60,145 bases of DNA from an uncultured cyanobacterium (GTDB lineage Bacteria; Cyanobacteriota; Cyanobacteriia; Cyanobacteriales; Geitlerinemataceae): positions 1-60,145 of the forward strand of contig CALCCD010000025.1 of assembly GCA_937899645.1 (NCBI GenBank), read 5' to 3'. Made by a program: the position numbers and the translations under genes. The notes under the pieces were generated by a model. It saw only the letters and a program-made list of their open reading frames with translations, ran no database searches and had not been told where the DNA came from. Below are positions 30,819-38,240 of the stretch, piece after piece (position 1 is the stretch's first letter; each line of letters opens with the position of its first letter).

Positions 30819-31778
30819 CTAAGCTGCGACCCCAGTCAAAGCGGCCTGAGTTGCGGGAATATCGATCGTAAACAACGCCCCCCCCTCAGCGGAAGTGGCG
30901 TACTCTAGGCGGCCCTGGTGGCGCTCGGTGACGATTTTGTAGCTAATCGACATCCCCAGCCCCGTGCCTTTACCGACGCCTTTCGTAGTGAAGAACGGCT
31001 CGAAGATGCGATCGTAAATCTCGGCGGGGACGCCCGGGCCGTTGTCGGAGATCGAAACGCGCACCCAGTCGCGCTCGTCGCCGCCCGCAATCGTCTCAGT
31101 CCGCACCACGATGCGACCGCGAAAGCCCGCCTGCGTCGATTCGAGCGACTCCTCAGTACGGGCTTTTTCATCAAGCGCGTCGATCGCGTTGCTGAGGATA
31201 TTCATAAACACCTGATTGAGCGGCCCCGCAAAGCACTCGACCGGCGGGATATTGCCGTACTCGCAGGCGATTTTTATCTCAGCGCGATCGGGCTGGGCCT
31301 TGAGCCGGTGGCCGAGGATCATAACCGTGTTGTTAATGCCATCGTGCAGGTCGACCGACTTTAAGTCGGCCTCATCGAGCCGCGAAAAGTTCCTGAGCGA
31401 CGAGACGATTTGGCGGATGCGCGCGCTGCCCACCTTCATCGACAGTAGAACTTTCGGCAGGTCTTCACACACGAAGTCGAACTCGAACTCTTCGTGTAGG
31501 CGCGCGGTCTCCTGTTGCGGGAGCTGGTAGTGGCGCTCGTAAAACTCGACGATGCGAATTAGATTTTGGGAATATTCGCCCAGGCAGTCGATGTTGCCGT
31601 GGATAAACGTGACGGGGTTGTTAATCTCGTGGGCGACCCCGGCCACCATCTCGCCTAAGCTCGACATTTTAGCGCTCTGGACAATTTGCGACTGGGTTTC
31701 GCGCAGCTCGACCAGCGTCGCCTGGAGCGCGGTGTTGGTCGTCTGCTGCGAGTAGAGCAGCTCTTTGACGAACTGCAT
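30819..31778 (-). CDS. C-terminal half of a frameshifted sensor histidine kinase
   Basis: This 319-residue frame holds a coiled coil (TLVELRETQSQIVQSAKMSS), a HisKA of the kind with HEINNP (H in VAGVAHEINNPVTF), and a full HATPase (ILSNAIDALDEKA, DNGPGVP, GTGLGMSISYKIV). It begins with MQFVKELL exactly where the HAMP domain of the preceding frame ends. Read together, the two frames make one ordinary membrane kinase of about 600 residues interrupted at 31778-31780. The kinase core has no other damage, so the frameshift is either recent, a sequencing error, or tolerated by restart at this ATG. It is convergent with the receiver-kinase gene, 87 bases away. Confidence 0.85.
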   Translation of the reverse strand: MQFVKELLYSQQTTNTALQATLVELRETQSQIVQSAKMSSLGEMVAGVAHEINNPVTFIHGNIDCLGEYSQNLIRIVEFYERHYQLPQQETARLHEEFEFDFVCEDLPKVLLSMKVGSARIRQIVSSLRNFSRLDEADLKSVDLHDGINNTVMILGHRLKAQPDRAEIKIACEYGNIPPVECFAGPLNQVFMNILSNAIDALDEKARTEESLESTQAGFRGRIVVRTETIAGGDERDWVRVSISDNGPGVPAEIYDRIFEPFFTTKGVGKGTGLGMSISYKIVTERHQGRLEYATSAEGGALFTIDIPATQAALTGVAA

Positions 31779-32626
31779 AAGGCGTTAAACGTCTGCGCGA
31801 GCTGTCCGGCTTCGTCGCCCGTACGTACCGGAACGTTGAGGTCGAATTCCTCCTGCTGGATCGACTTTTGGGCGATCGCCGTCATCTCCGACAGCGGACG
31901 CATCAGCAGCTTGCTGAGGGCAAAGGTCAGGGCCACGCCGAGGCCGCCGGAAATCAGCAGCGCAGCCAGCAAAACGATCGCCCGCGCCCGCGACGCTTGC
32001 TCGAAGGTTTCGCGCGCTTCGCGAAACTCCTCGTCCGTCGCCTCGGAAAGGGCCTGCACTTTGTGCAGGAACAAGTCCATGTTCCGCACGAACGGCTCGC
32101 TTCTCAGCTCGGCGATCTCCGCTGTGATTTCTTCTCGGCTCAGCGCATCGCGGTTGATTTGAACGATCAGTCGATCGAAGCGGGCGATATAGCGCTCGAC
32201 TTGACGCCCGTGCCCGGCGGTAATTAAACGAGCGATCGCCTCTTCCTCTTCGTTGCGCCCTTCAACCTCTTCTCCTTCGTCAAATTCCTCCGAACTTTGC
32301 AGCGCTTCCCAGCTACTCTTAAACTCGAAGTAATCGCGAGTCAGGCTGTCTAGCTCTGTATCGAATCTTTCGAGACCGGAGGCGTCCGGGTTGCTGTCGG
32401 CGCTGAGGATAACTTGCTCGTGAACCACAATTCCCAACAGTCCCTGCTGCAATTGCGAAACGATCTCGACGTCTTCGATCGCCTCTTCCTCAATTGCGAT
32501 GGCCCCACGCTCGATCTTTCTCGACAGTTGAATTCCGGAGGCTAGGCCCACCAGAACGATGGCGAGAACCGAACCGTTGACGGCTATCATCTTGTGGCGC
32601 AGAGATAGGCTTCGCAGTGCGAGCAT
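31655..32626 (-). CDS. N-terminal half of a frameshifted sensor histidine kinase
   Basis: This 323-codon frame encodes a membrane helix (MIAVNGSVLAIVLVGLASGI, about 13-33), a mostly helical acidic periplasmic domain (QLQQGLLGIVVHEQVILS to EEFREARETFEQ, about 40-215) resembling four-helix-bundle sensors, a second membrane helix (about 220-243) and a HAMP domain (LLMRPLSEMTAIAQKS to GDEAGQLAQTFNAL). After TFNAL the frame degenerates into Ser/Arg-rich residues (CSSSKSCSTRSRRP) up to the stop at 31655. That tail is the kinase coiled coil read out of frame. One inserted or two deleted bases near 31779 would fuse it to the downstream frame. The signal sensed is unknown. Confidence 0.8.
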   Translation of the reverse strand: MLALRSLSLRHKMIAVNGSVLAIVLVGLASGIQLSRKIERGAIAIEEEAIEDVEIVSQLQQGLLGIVVHEQVILSADSNPDASGLERFDTELDSLTRDYFEFKSSWEALQSSEEFDEGEEVEGRNEEEEAIARLITAGHGRQVERYIARFDRLIVQINRDALSREEITAEIAELRSEPFVRNMDLFLHKVQALSEATDEEFREARETFEQASRARAIVLLAALLISGGLGVALTFALSKLLMRPLSEMTAIAQKSIQQEEFDLNVPVRTGDEAGQLAQTFNALCSSSKSCSTRSRRPTPRSRRRWSSCAKPSRKLSRALKCRA

Positions 32627-32773
32627 GAGCGGCTTCTTGTAAGAGAGGAAACTTCGTGTGGCAGATTCACCAGGCTAGCGGTACGCACGCTCGCGTTTTT
32701 ATAAATGTATCGCATTTGGCTAAAGCCGGTTGGTTTCTTTAACTTCCGCTTTCAATCAACCTCCTGCGCGTTT

Positions 32774-32994
32774 TCAAAAACTGGAGCTGCCGATCGCAGC
32801 TTGATAGAGCGTCGTCCGCTGCCGCTTCGGACGCCCGATCGCGCCAACCGCCTCGATCAACGTCTCCGGCTCCATACACGTCCCCCCCTTCGCGCCCGCC
32901 ATCGTCGTGATGTGCTCCTCCATCAGCGTCCCGCCGATATCGTTGCAGCCCCAGCGCAACCCCTCCACCGCGCCATCGAGCCCCAGCTCGGCTG
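32774..32994 (-). pseudogene. 3' remnant of cofH
   Basis: Minus-strand codons read [18 protein letters not shown] and continue through [15 protein letters not shown] and [22 protein letters not shown] to a stop at 32774, the C-terminal part of CofH. The intact cofH lies 2.3 kb away in the same orientation. Relative to it, the remnant has a handful of base changes, nearly all synonymous, a 10-base deletion at its 5' edge between CCCA repeats, and a different last 15 residues. The ending RQRTTLYQ looks more like a normal CofH tail than the current one ([10 protein letters not shown]). The 5' edge abuts an RTX fragment at about 32995. No start signal or radical-SAM site remains. Confidence 0.92.
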
Positions 32995-33342
32995 GTGATA
33001 TCGGCCTGGATATCCTGACGGGCGGCGGCGGTGCGGATACATTTTGTGCTGCGTACCGACCTGGCCGAAGTGACGCTGGGCAGCACGACTGCCGATACGA
33101 TTGCGGATTTCAACGCGGCGGAGGGCGATCGGCTGGCGTTTTCGGGCGAGTTTCCGACGGGGGTGTTGCAGTTCCAGGCGACGGACGTGAGCGGCAATGG
33201 GGTCGCGGATACGGTGATTTCGTATTCGGAGACGGCGAGCGGCGTGACGGTTGGCGCGATCTTTGGCGTGCTGTTGGATATGACGGTTGAGGCGAGCGCG
33301 ATAGAGATCGTGTCGCTTCAGTCGGCAGAACCGCTGCTGTAG
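32995..33342 (+). pseudogene. 3' fragment of an RTX / haemolysin-type calcium-binding gene
   Basis: The fragment begins at the cofH-remnant junction with [17 protein letters not shown], a typical RTX nonapeptide end, and continues in another frame as [12 protein letters not shown], then [18 protein letters not shown] and a beta-rich tail ending in VSLQSAEPLL. The frame change falls in a TTTT run at 33043-33047, where one extra T separates the two halves. The 5' part of the gene, with its start and most repeats, is absent. The tail architecture matches the C-terminus of the intact RTX gene at 53213-55801 but the sequence is not close. It is a decayed remnant left by rearrangement. Confidence 0.8.
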
Positions 33343-33483
33343 GGTTCTATGGGCAAGCTCTCTGGCGCTGCTGATATGTCGCTGGAGATCCTGCTGTGCG
33401 CGGTCGCCAACCGGCACGGGAGTGAAGCGTGAACTACGTTATGGTCGCTCGCGCTACCAGAACGATGATGGCGAGCTAAAAGC

Positions 33484-34389
33484 TCAGCCCTCGTACTGTC
33501 GTAGGCTAAGAGCCCAAGCTTCCCTGCCTCGGATTCGCATAACTGTCTGTTCGTCTTTCTCCTGGCCTCGCAGCTCCTTTCGGTCTCTCGATATCATCTG
33601 ATAAATGCGCGATGGTGCAGCAAGACCACCGTTCACGCGGTCACAGATAATCCCACAAGATTCAATGCGTGCATCCCTCTTCTTGGAACGATACATTCTT
33701 CTCTTCCAGTAATTCAGAGCAAGACTGTGCGATCTGAGCTTTCGTTCTATTGCCCATTCCAGGCTTGGAGAGATTGAAGTACCTGAGATATTGAGATCGT
33801 CAGCGTAAAGTGTCATGCGACAGTCATGTGCTCTGACTATCTTTTCAATCTCCAACCACATTTTGAAGTGCGAGCAGAAGGAGAGAGCTGGGCTAGTTGA
33901 AGCACCAGTCGGAAGATAGCCATCGTAGGTGGTCAGTGCTGCCAACTGTGCGGAGACATCTGGCGAGCATCGCATCTGCTTTTTGAAGAAACTTCCGACC
34001 AACTTCAACTTAGTGGACGGGTAATATTTTCTGACGTCAAGACAAAGAATCTCATCGTTTGAGAGATGTACCGAGACATGATCCTGAATTCTTTTGCCTT
34101 TAGAAGATTTGAGGAAATCCGGAAACTCGACCTGTTTCAGCCCATCTCCAATTTTTTGCTGAAGCGGACGCAGACAGGAGAGTGGCTTCTCAATGGTTCT
34201 ACCACTCCCTTTGACAGCGTCTAAGCGGTAAAGAGTTTTAGATCCATTCTGTGCTATCTGAACTATGTGTCGAAGATCAGGTAGTGGAATTCCAAGAATT
34301 CTGGCTAGCTTTCTTTTAGTGCTTACTTTGTATAGTATGGAGCGAGAAAAGAATTCGGCTTTCAATGTCTTGCGCTTATCGACAGACAA
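33484..34389 (-). CDS. Retron-like reverse transcriptase
   Basis: A 301-residue RNA-directed DNA polymerase. The N-terminal helix (ILYKVSTKRKLARILGIP) is typical of compact retron-type RTs. Core motifs are CLDVRKYYPS with catalytic D118, LPTGASTSP (159-167) and the active site LYADD (194-198). There is no maturase, thumb-X or endonuclease domain, which argues against a group II intron. Where retron RTs have NAxxH, this one reads HVSVH (104-108); where they have VTG, it reads SCG (244-246). It is therefore divergent. It starts at a TTG (34389), because the same frame upstream soon meets a stop. GC content is clearly lower than in neighbouring genes. A 70-codon ORF lies 52 bases upstream, with hairpin-containing non-coding DNA beyond. 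The locus sits between two copies of the cofH 3' end. Confidence 0.85.
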   Translation of the reverse strand: MSVDKRKTLKAEFFSRSILYKVSTKRKLARILGIPLPDLRHIVQIAQNGSKTLYRLDAVKGSGRTIEKPLSCLRPLQQKIGDGLKQVEFPDFLKSSKGKRIQDHVSVHLSNDEILCLDVRKYYPSTKLKLVGSFFKKQMRCSPDVSAQLAALTTYDGYLPTGASTSPALSFCSHFKMWLEIEKIVRAHDCRMTLYADDLNISGTSISPSLEWAIERKLRSHSLALNYWKRRMYRSKKRDARIESCGIICDRVNGGLAAPSRIYQMISRDRKELRGQEKDEQTVMRIRGREAWALSLRQYEG

Positions 34390-34441
34390 AGACAGGAAGG
34401 GAAAAGAGAAGAATGTAGAACATCATGGTTTCGCTAAACCT

Positions 34442-34654
34442 CTAATCACTCAGTTCGTCCAACAGAAGATCGACAAGTGCATGCAAGATGAGCTTGCGAA
34501 CAACCGCTTTCAGCTGGAGAGACGTAGCCTTTGTGGCCAGAAAATCAAACAGACGCTTGAGGGCAGAGAGCTTGACTCGATTCCAGACACTCAGACCATG
34601 AGATTTTTGACTGCCATGGGTTGCAATCTTCGGGCGTCGTGAGGACTTTGCCAC
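34442..34654 (-). CDS. 70-residue basic helical protein in the RT locus
   Basis: A GTG start at 34654 is preceded, at a 7-base gap, by a perfect Shine-Dalgarno sequence GGAGGT (34662-34667), rare in this window. The product opens with a basic stretch (MAKSSRRPKIATHGSQKSHG) and continues as two predicted amphipathic helices (VKLSALKRLFDFLATKA and LKAVVRKLILHALVDLLLDEL). It has no family I recognise. It reads in the same direction as the reverse transcriptase, which follows after 52 bases, so the two probably form an operon. A nucleic-acid-binding accessory protein would fit the charge pattern, but that is inference. A 125-codon frame on the opposite strand lacks a comparable ribosome site and starts inside the RT gene. 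Confidence 0.5.
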   Translation of the reverse strand: MAKSSRRPKIATHGSQKSHGLSVWNRVKLSALKRLFDFLATKATSLQLKAVVRKLILHALVDLLLDELSD

Positions 34655-34671
34655 TAGTGTGACCTCCATAT

Positions 34672-34722
34672 TTTTTGCTTAGAACTCTCAACGTTGAGAG
34701 CCCAGTCCCTCCTAAGCAAAAA
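34672..34722 (-). ncRNA. Nested perfect hairpin upstream of the RT operon (candidate retron ncRNA element)
   Basis: The outer arms TTTTTGCTTAG (34672-34682) and CTAAGCAAAAA (34712-34722) are perfectly complementary over 11 bases. Inside lies a 16-base perfect palindrome, CTCTCAACGTTGAGAG (34685-34700). The structure sits 5 bases upstream of the Shine-Dalgarno sequence of the 70-codon ORF. It has the T run first and the A run last, so it is not a normal terminator. At 51 bases it is too short for a whole msr-msd, but it could be one hairpin of it or a translation control element. Confidence 0.4.
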
Positions 34723-35274
34723 CAGAACGACGTACGAATCTTTATTGCAGCCTCTTCTCTTATTTTCCTATCGAACCAGTCCTAAAATGCCTGGCTTACC
34801 CCTGAGCCTTAGCCATAGGGATTTAATTTCTGGCTCTCCTTCACTCATATTGGACGTGGAACACCAAGCTCTACTCAATTTGAGGTTTGCTTTTTGACAC
34901 TACGTCTTTGACTTTCCGCATCTCTTCAACAGTCACTGATTAATAGCTACTGAGGAATTCTAAATCCACTCTAAATGAGGGGATCTTGGAGATGAGACTT
35001 ATGAGTTTACGCAAAAGTCTTTTTGAAAAGTCCTTTGTACGCACAGAGAGCTTTCAGAATTCTCGGGGAACACTCTCGGCAGAAAGCTTGATAGCTCACT
35101 ACCACGCTCTACAAAAGTAGATGGGAATGAAAGCCTATATGGAGTTAGACTTCCACAGTCAGGTGGCCGTATGAAATTGGCCTGTCCTCACGCTACTAAT
35201 CTAGGCTCGTCAAACTTTGGGTGCGAGTAGTAATGGCCGAACAATGATTAGGGGTGGCAGTAGCATGCGGCTCT
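34723..35274. other. AT-richer non-coding DNA upstream of the RT operon
   Basis: About 550 bases with no credible ORF on either strand and lower GC than the flanks. Short self-complementary features include AGAATTCT (35056-35063) enclosed by AGCTTTC / GAAAGCT arms, and CAAAA-N4-TTTTG near 35012-35025. Retron non-coding RNAs normally precede the RT gene, so the msr-msd region, if there is one, should be here. I cannot define its ends by eye. Confidence 0.45.
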
Positions 35275-36426
35275 CTAGCAGAAAGAATATAGGGTTTTTC
35301 GCTGCCGCACCGGACGCCCGATCGCACCAACCGCCTCGATCAACGTCTCCGGCTCCATACACGTCCCCCCCTTCGCGCCCGCCATCGTCGTGATGTGCTC
35401 CTCCATCAGCGTCCCGCCAATATCATTGCAGCCCCAGCGCAGCCCCTCCACCGCGCCATCGAGCCCCAACTTCACCCAGCTCGGCTGATGGTTGACGACC
35501 GCCGTGCCGAAAAATAGCCGCGCGATCGCCGTCAGCAAAAGCGTGTCTTCCAGCAAAGGCTGATCGCGGTTGACGCGCTTACGGAGACGCGGCGGCGCGT
35601 GCTCGCCCACAAACGGCAGCAGGATAAATTCGCTGATGCGGGCGGGATAGTCGCGCTCGATCGCCCGCAGCTGCAGCGATCGCACCTTCTCGAAGTGGCC
35701 GATTTGCTGCGCGGGTGTTTCGATATGACCGCAGAGCATCGTGCTGGTGGTCGGGACGCCAAGCTTAAGCGCCGTTTCAACGATTTCGAGCCAGGTGGCC
35801 GTGTCGATTTTTTCCGGGCAGAGGATGCGGCGCACGTCGTCGTCGAGGACTTCTGCCGCCGTTCCCGGAAGCGACGCCACCCCGGCTTCGGCCAGCGCTT
35901 CCAACACTGCCGCAAAGCTCAAGCCGTCGTGGCGGGCGATAAACTCCACTTCCTGGGGCGAGAAGGCGTGGAGGTGGAGCTGCGGAAAGGCTTGGTGCAG
36001 CTCGCGGACGATCGCTAGGTAGTACTTCAGGCTCGAGCCGTCCTGTTTGGCCTCGGGGTTGAGGCCGCCCTGCATGCAGATTTCGGTCGCGCCGCGCTTC
36101 ACGGCATCGGCGGCTTTGGCGACGATCGTCTCCAGGTCGAACCAGTACGCGCCCTCATCGCCCGCGTCGCGTCGAAACGCGCAAAAGCCGCAGTGCTGCT
36201 CGCAGATATTGGTGAAGTTGATATTGCGGTTGACGACGTAGGTAACGGTCTCGCCGACCAGGCGGGCGCGCAGGCGATCGGCGGCGGCGCGGATCGCCTC
36301 GATCGCCTCGGGCTCGCGCTGTTGCAGCACAATAAGCGCCGCATCGGCAGACAGTTCGTTGCCCGAAACCGCGCGATCGAGCAGGGAATCGAGATCGCGG
36401 GCGGCGGGCGGTCGGGAAATCGTCAT
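35275..36426 (-). CDS. cofH: FO synthase subunit 2, radical SAM (CofH)
   Basis: CofH joins a tyrosine-derived radical to the pyrimidine made for the deazaflavin FO, the chromophore of some photolyases and precursor of F420. The 383-residue protein has the radical-SAM cluster C75-x3-C79-x2-C82 ([12 protein letters not shown]), the [10 protein letters not shown] motif, and the conserved C-terminal half ([19 protein letters not shown]). The start at 36426 is 10 bases after the hisF stop, so hisF-cofH is an operon. The C-terminal tail ([10 protein letters not shown]) differs from the ending kept in the remnant at 32774 and appears to have been replaced at the junction with the RT element. The catalytic part is intact. 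The partner cofG is not in the window. Confidence 0.93.
   Translation of the reverse strand: MTISRPPAARDLDSLLDRAVSGNELSADAALIVLQQREPEAIEAIRAAADRLRARLVGETVTYVVNRNINFTNICEQHCGFCAFRRDAGDEGAYWFDLETIVAKAADAVKRGATEICMQGGLNPEAKQDGSSLKYYLAIVRELHQAFPQLHLHAFSPQEVEFIARHDGLSFAAVLEALAEAGVASLPGTAAEVLDDDVRRILCPEKIDTATWLEIVETALKLGVPTTSTMLCGHIETPAQQIGHFEKVRSLQLRAIERDYPARISEFILLPFVGEHAPPRLRKRVNRDQPLLEDTLLLTAIARLFFGTAVVNHQPSWVKLGLDGAVEGLRWGCNDIGGTLMEEHITTMAGAKGGTCMEPETLIEAVGAIGRPVRQRKTLYSFC
35301..35487 (-). repeat. Cofh-end direct repeat, partner of 32818-32994
   Basis: This part of cofH is about 95% identical to 32818-32994 in the same orientation. Differences are mainly C/T at third codon positions on the coding strand, plus a 10-base gap in the distal copy and two changes at the outer edge. 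The pair brackets the RTX fragment and the reverse transcriptase locus. Confidence 0.93.
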
Positions 36427-36436
36427 GGAAAGGGAG

Positions 36437-37204
36437 CTAATAGCGAACGGGAACCTGACGGTCTTGCAGGTGCTGTTTAATCTCAGCGACGCTGAGTTGG
36501 CCGTAGTGTAGCAACGAGGCCAGCAGCGCCGCCTCGGCTTTGCCTTCGGTGACGGCGTCGTAGATATGCTCGCAGTTGCCCGCGCCGCCCGAGGCGATGA
36601 CCGGGATGCCAACGCGATCGGCGATCGTCCGCGTTAGCTCTAGGTCATAGCCCGCCTGGGTTCCGTCGGCGTCCATGCTCGTCACCAGCAGCTCGCCCGC
36701 GCCGCGCCGCGCCATCTCTTCCGCCCAGGCGATCGCGTCGAGGCCGGTGTTCTCGCGCCCGCCGCGCACGTATACGTCCCAGCCCGGATTGGCTGGATCT
36801 TCCCGCCGCCGCGCGTCGATCGCCACAACGATGCACTGCGCCCCGAAGCGATCGCTGGCGCGATCGATCAGCTCCGGATTCCGCACCGCCGCTGAGTTAA
36901 TGCTGACCTTGTCGGCTCCGGCGCGCAGCAGCTTTTTGATGGTTTCGAGATCGTTGATGCCGCCACCCACGGTCAGCGGGATAAACACCTGCTCGGCGGT
37001 GCGGTAGACCACGTCGAAGATAATGCCGCGCTCTTCGTGGGTGGCGGTGATGTCGAGGAAGACCAGCTCGTCCGCGCCCGCTTCGTTGTATGCCTGGGCT
37101 AGTTCGACGGGGTCGCCCGCGTCTTTGAGATCGACGAAGTTGATGCCTTTGACGACGCGACCGGCTTTCACGTCCAGGCAGGGCAGAATGCGTTTGGCGA
37201 GCAT
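36437..37204 (-). CDS. hisF: Imidazole glycerol phosphate synthase subunit HisF
   Basis: The cyclase subunit of histidine biosynthesis, which uses ammonia from HisH to turn PRFAR into imidazole glycerol phosphate and AICAR. The 255-residue TIM barrel begins [20 protein letters not shown] and has both catalytic aspartates, D11 and D130 (VVAIDARR). The phosphate sites LTVGGGIND and VIASGGAGN are also present. The start at 37204 is set by the conserved N-terminus; 22 in-frame upstream codons are not homologous. cofH follows after 10 bases. Upstream lies a single-arm copy of the REP-like repeat and then yebC on the same strand. Confidence 0.97.
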   Translation of the reverse strand: MLAKRILPCLDVKAGRVVKGINFVDLKDAGDPVELAQAYNEAGADELVFLDITATHEERGIIFDVVYRTAEQVFIPLTVGGGINDLETIKKLLRAGADKVSINSAAVRNPELIDRASDRFGAQCIVVAIDARRREDPANPGWDVYVRGGRENTGLDAIAWAEEMARRGAGELLVTSMDADGTQAGYDLELTRTIADRVGIPVIASGGAGNCEHIYDAVTEGKAEAALLASLLHYGQLSVAEIKQHLQDRQVPVRY

Positions 37205-37280
37205 GGCGGTTTGGGGGTGGGGATTGGCGTCGATCGTCGAGCCCAAATGCGTATTTCGAGACGGCCGCATTTAGCGAAAT

Positions 37281-37312
37281 CCGCACTTCGACTACGCTCA
37301 GCGCTCGTTGAC
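37281..37312. repeat. Single-arm copy of the REP-like repeat
   Basis: CCGCACTTCGACTACGCTCA followed by GCGCTCGTTGA matches the right arm of the 4739-4860 repeat with three or four changes. No complementary partner is nearby. It lies between yebC and hisF. Confidence 0.75.
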
Positions 37313-37325
37313 TTGATTTGGATGG

Positions 37326-38099
37326 CTAAGCGTCGAGCTGCTCGATTAGGTCGTCGGGGAACTCGAAGTTGGCGGTGACGCTCTGCACGTCGTCGAGATC
37401 TTCCAAGACTTCGATCAGCTTGAGCGTGGTTTGCGCCAGTTCCAGCTCGGTGACTTCGAGATAGTTGGAGGGAATCCATCGCGGCTCGGCCTGGGCGACG
37501 GTGAAGCCCTCGGCTTCGAGACCTTTGCTCATCGCTTCCAGGTCTTCAAACGCGCCGAACACTTCCGTGCTGGGCTCGTCGGCTTCGTCGTCCTCGATCG
37601 CCTCGTAGTTTTCCGCACCGACTTCCATCGACGCCTCGAGCAGCGCATCTTCGTCCACCTCGCCCGTTAGCGTCACGACGCCCTTGCGATCGAACATCCA
37701 GCCGACGCAGCCCGTCTCGCCGAGGTTGCCGCCGTTTTTACTGAACGCCACGCGCAGGTCTGCCGCCGTGCGGTTGCGGTTGTCGGTCAGCGCTTCGATC
37801 AGGATCGCGACGCCGCCGGGGCCGTAGCCTTCGTAGCGAATCGACTCGTAGGTTGCGCCGTCGCCGGAGCCCTGGCCGGAGCCTTTGGCGATCGCTCTGT
37901 CGATATTGTCGTTGGGGATGCCCGCCGCTTTGGCCTTGACGATCGCGCTACGGAGCTGAAAGTTCGCGTCGGGGTCGGGCAGGCCGTTGCGCGCCGCAAC
38001 GATAATCTCGCGCGAAATCTGCGTAAAAACTTTGCCTTTTTTGGCGTCTACCCGCGCTTTTTGGCGCTTGATATTCGCCCACTTACTATGTCCCGCCAT
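37326..38099 (-). CDS. yebC: YebC/PmpR family regulatory protein
   Basis: A 257-residue member of the YebC (TACO1) family, starting with the invariant MAGHSKWANIKRQKARVDAKKG. Further family blocks are AAGIPNDNIDRAIAKGSG, YEGYGPGGVAILIEALTDNRNRT and GCVGWMFDRKGV. Family members act as transcription regulators or, for some, help ribosomes through proline runs; which applies here cannot be told. The start at 38099 is fixed by the MAGHSKW motif, although the frame runs open to 38159. Length is normal. A REP-like sequence lies just downstream, before hisF. bioY is upstream on the same strand, 141 bases away. Confidence 0.96.
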   Translation of the reverse strand: MAGHSKWANIKRQKARVDAKKGKVFTQISREIIVAARNGLPDPDANFQLRSAIVKAKAAGIPNDNIDRAIAKGSGQGSGDGATYESIRYEGYGPGGVAILIEALTDNRNRTAADLRVAFSKNGGNLGETGCVGWMFDRKGVVTLTGEVDEDALLEASMEVGAENYEAIEDDEADEPSTEVFGAFEDLEAMSKGLEAEGFTVAQAEPRWIPSNYLEVTELELAQTTLKLIEVLEDLDDVQSVTANFEFPDDLIEQLDA

Positions 38100-38240
38100 C
38101 GCAAAAACAACGCTAGGTGTATTCCCAAAAAACTGGCCGCCCGTAGGGGCGCATGGCAATGCGCCCAGCAGCCGGTGACGATCGAGCGATATCGCGGGCG
38201 CACTGCCGTGACGCCTTTACCGGTGTCACGCGATCGAACC

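Noticed and set aside
34265-34642. 125-codon plus-strand ORF in the RT locus
   Set aside because: It starts inside the RT gene, is antisense to the 70-codon ORF with a strong ribosome site, and has no recognisable content.
34672-34722. Rho-independent terminator
   Set aside because: The T run precedes and the A run follows the stem on both strands, the reverse of a terminator.
33343-35300. Group II intron carrying the RT
   Set aside because: The RT has no maturase or endonuclease domain, and no domain V-like hairpin or GUGYG/AY borders are found in the right order on the minus strand.
32774-35487. Diversity-generating retroelement, with cofH end as variable repeat and the distal copy as template
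   Set aside because: Differences between the copies are mostly synonymous C/T changes on the coding strand, not adenine-specific changes at codons for variable residues. CofH is an enzyme, and the RT motifs (LPTGASTSP) are not of the DGR type.
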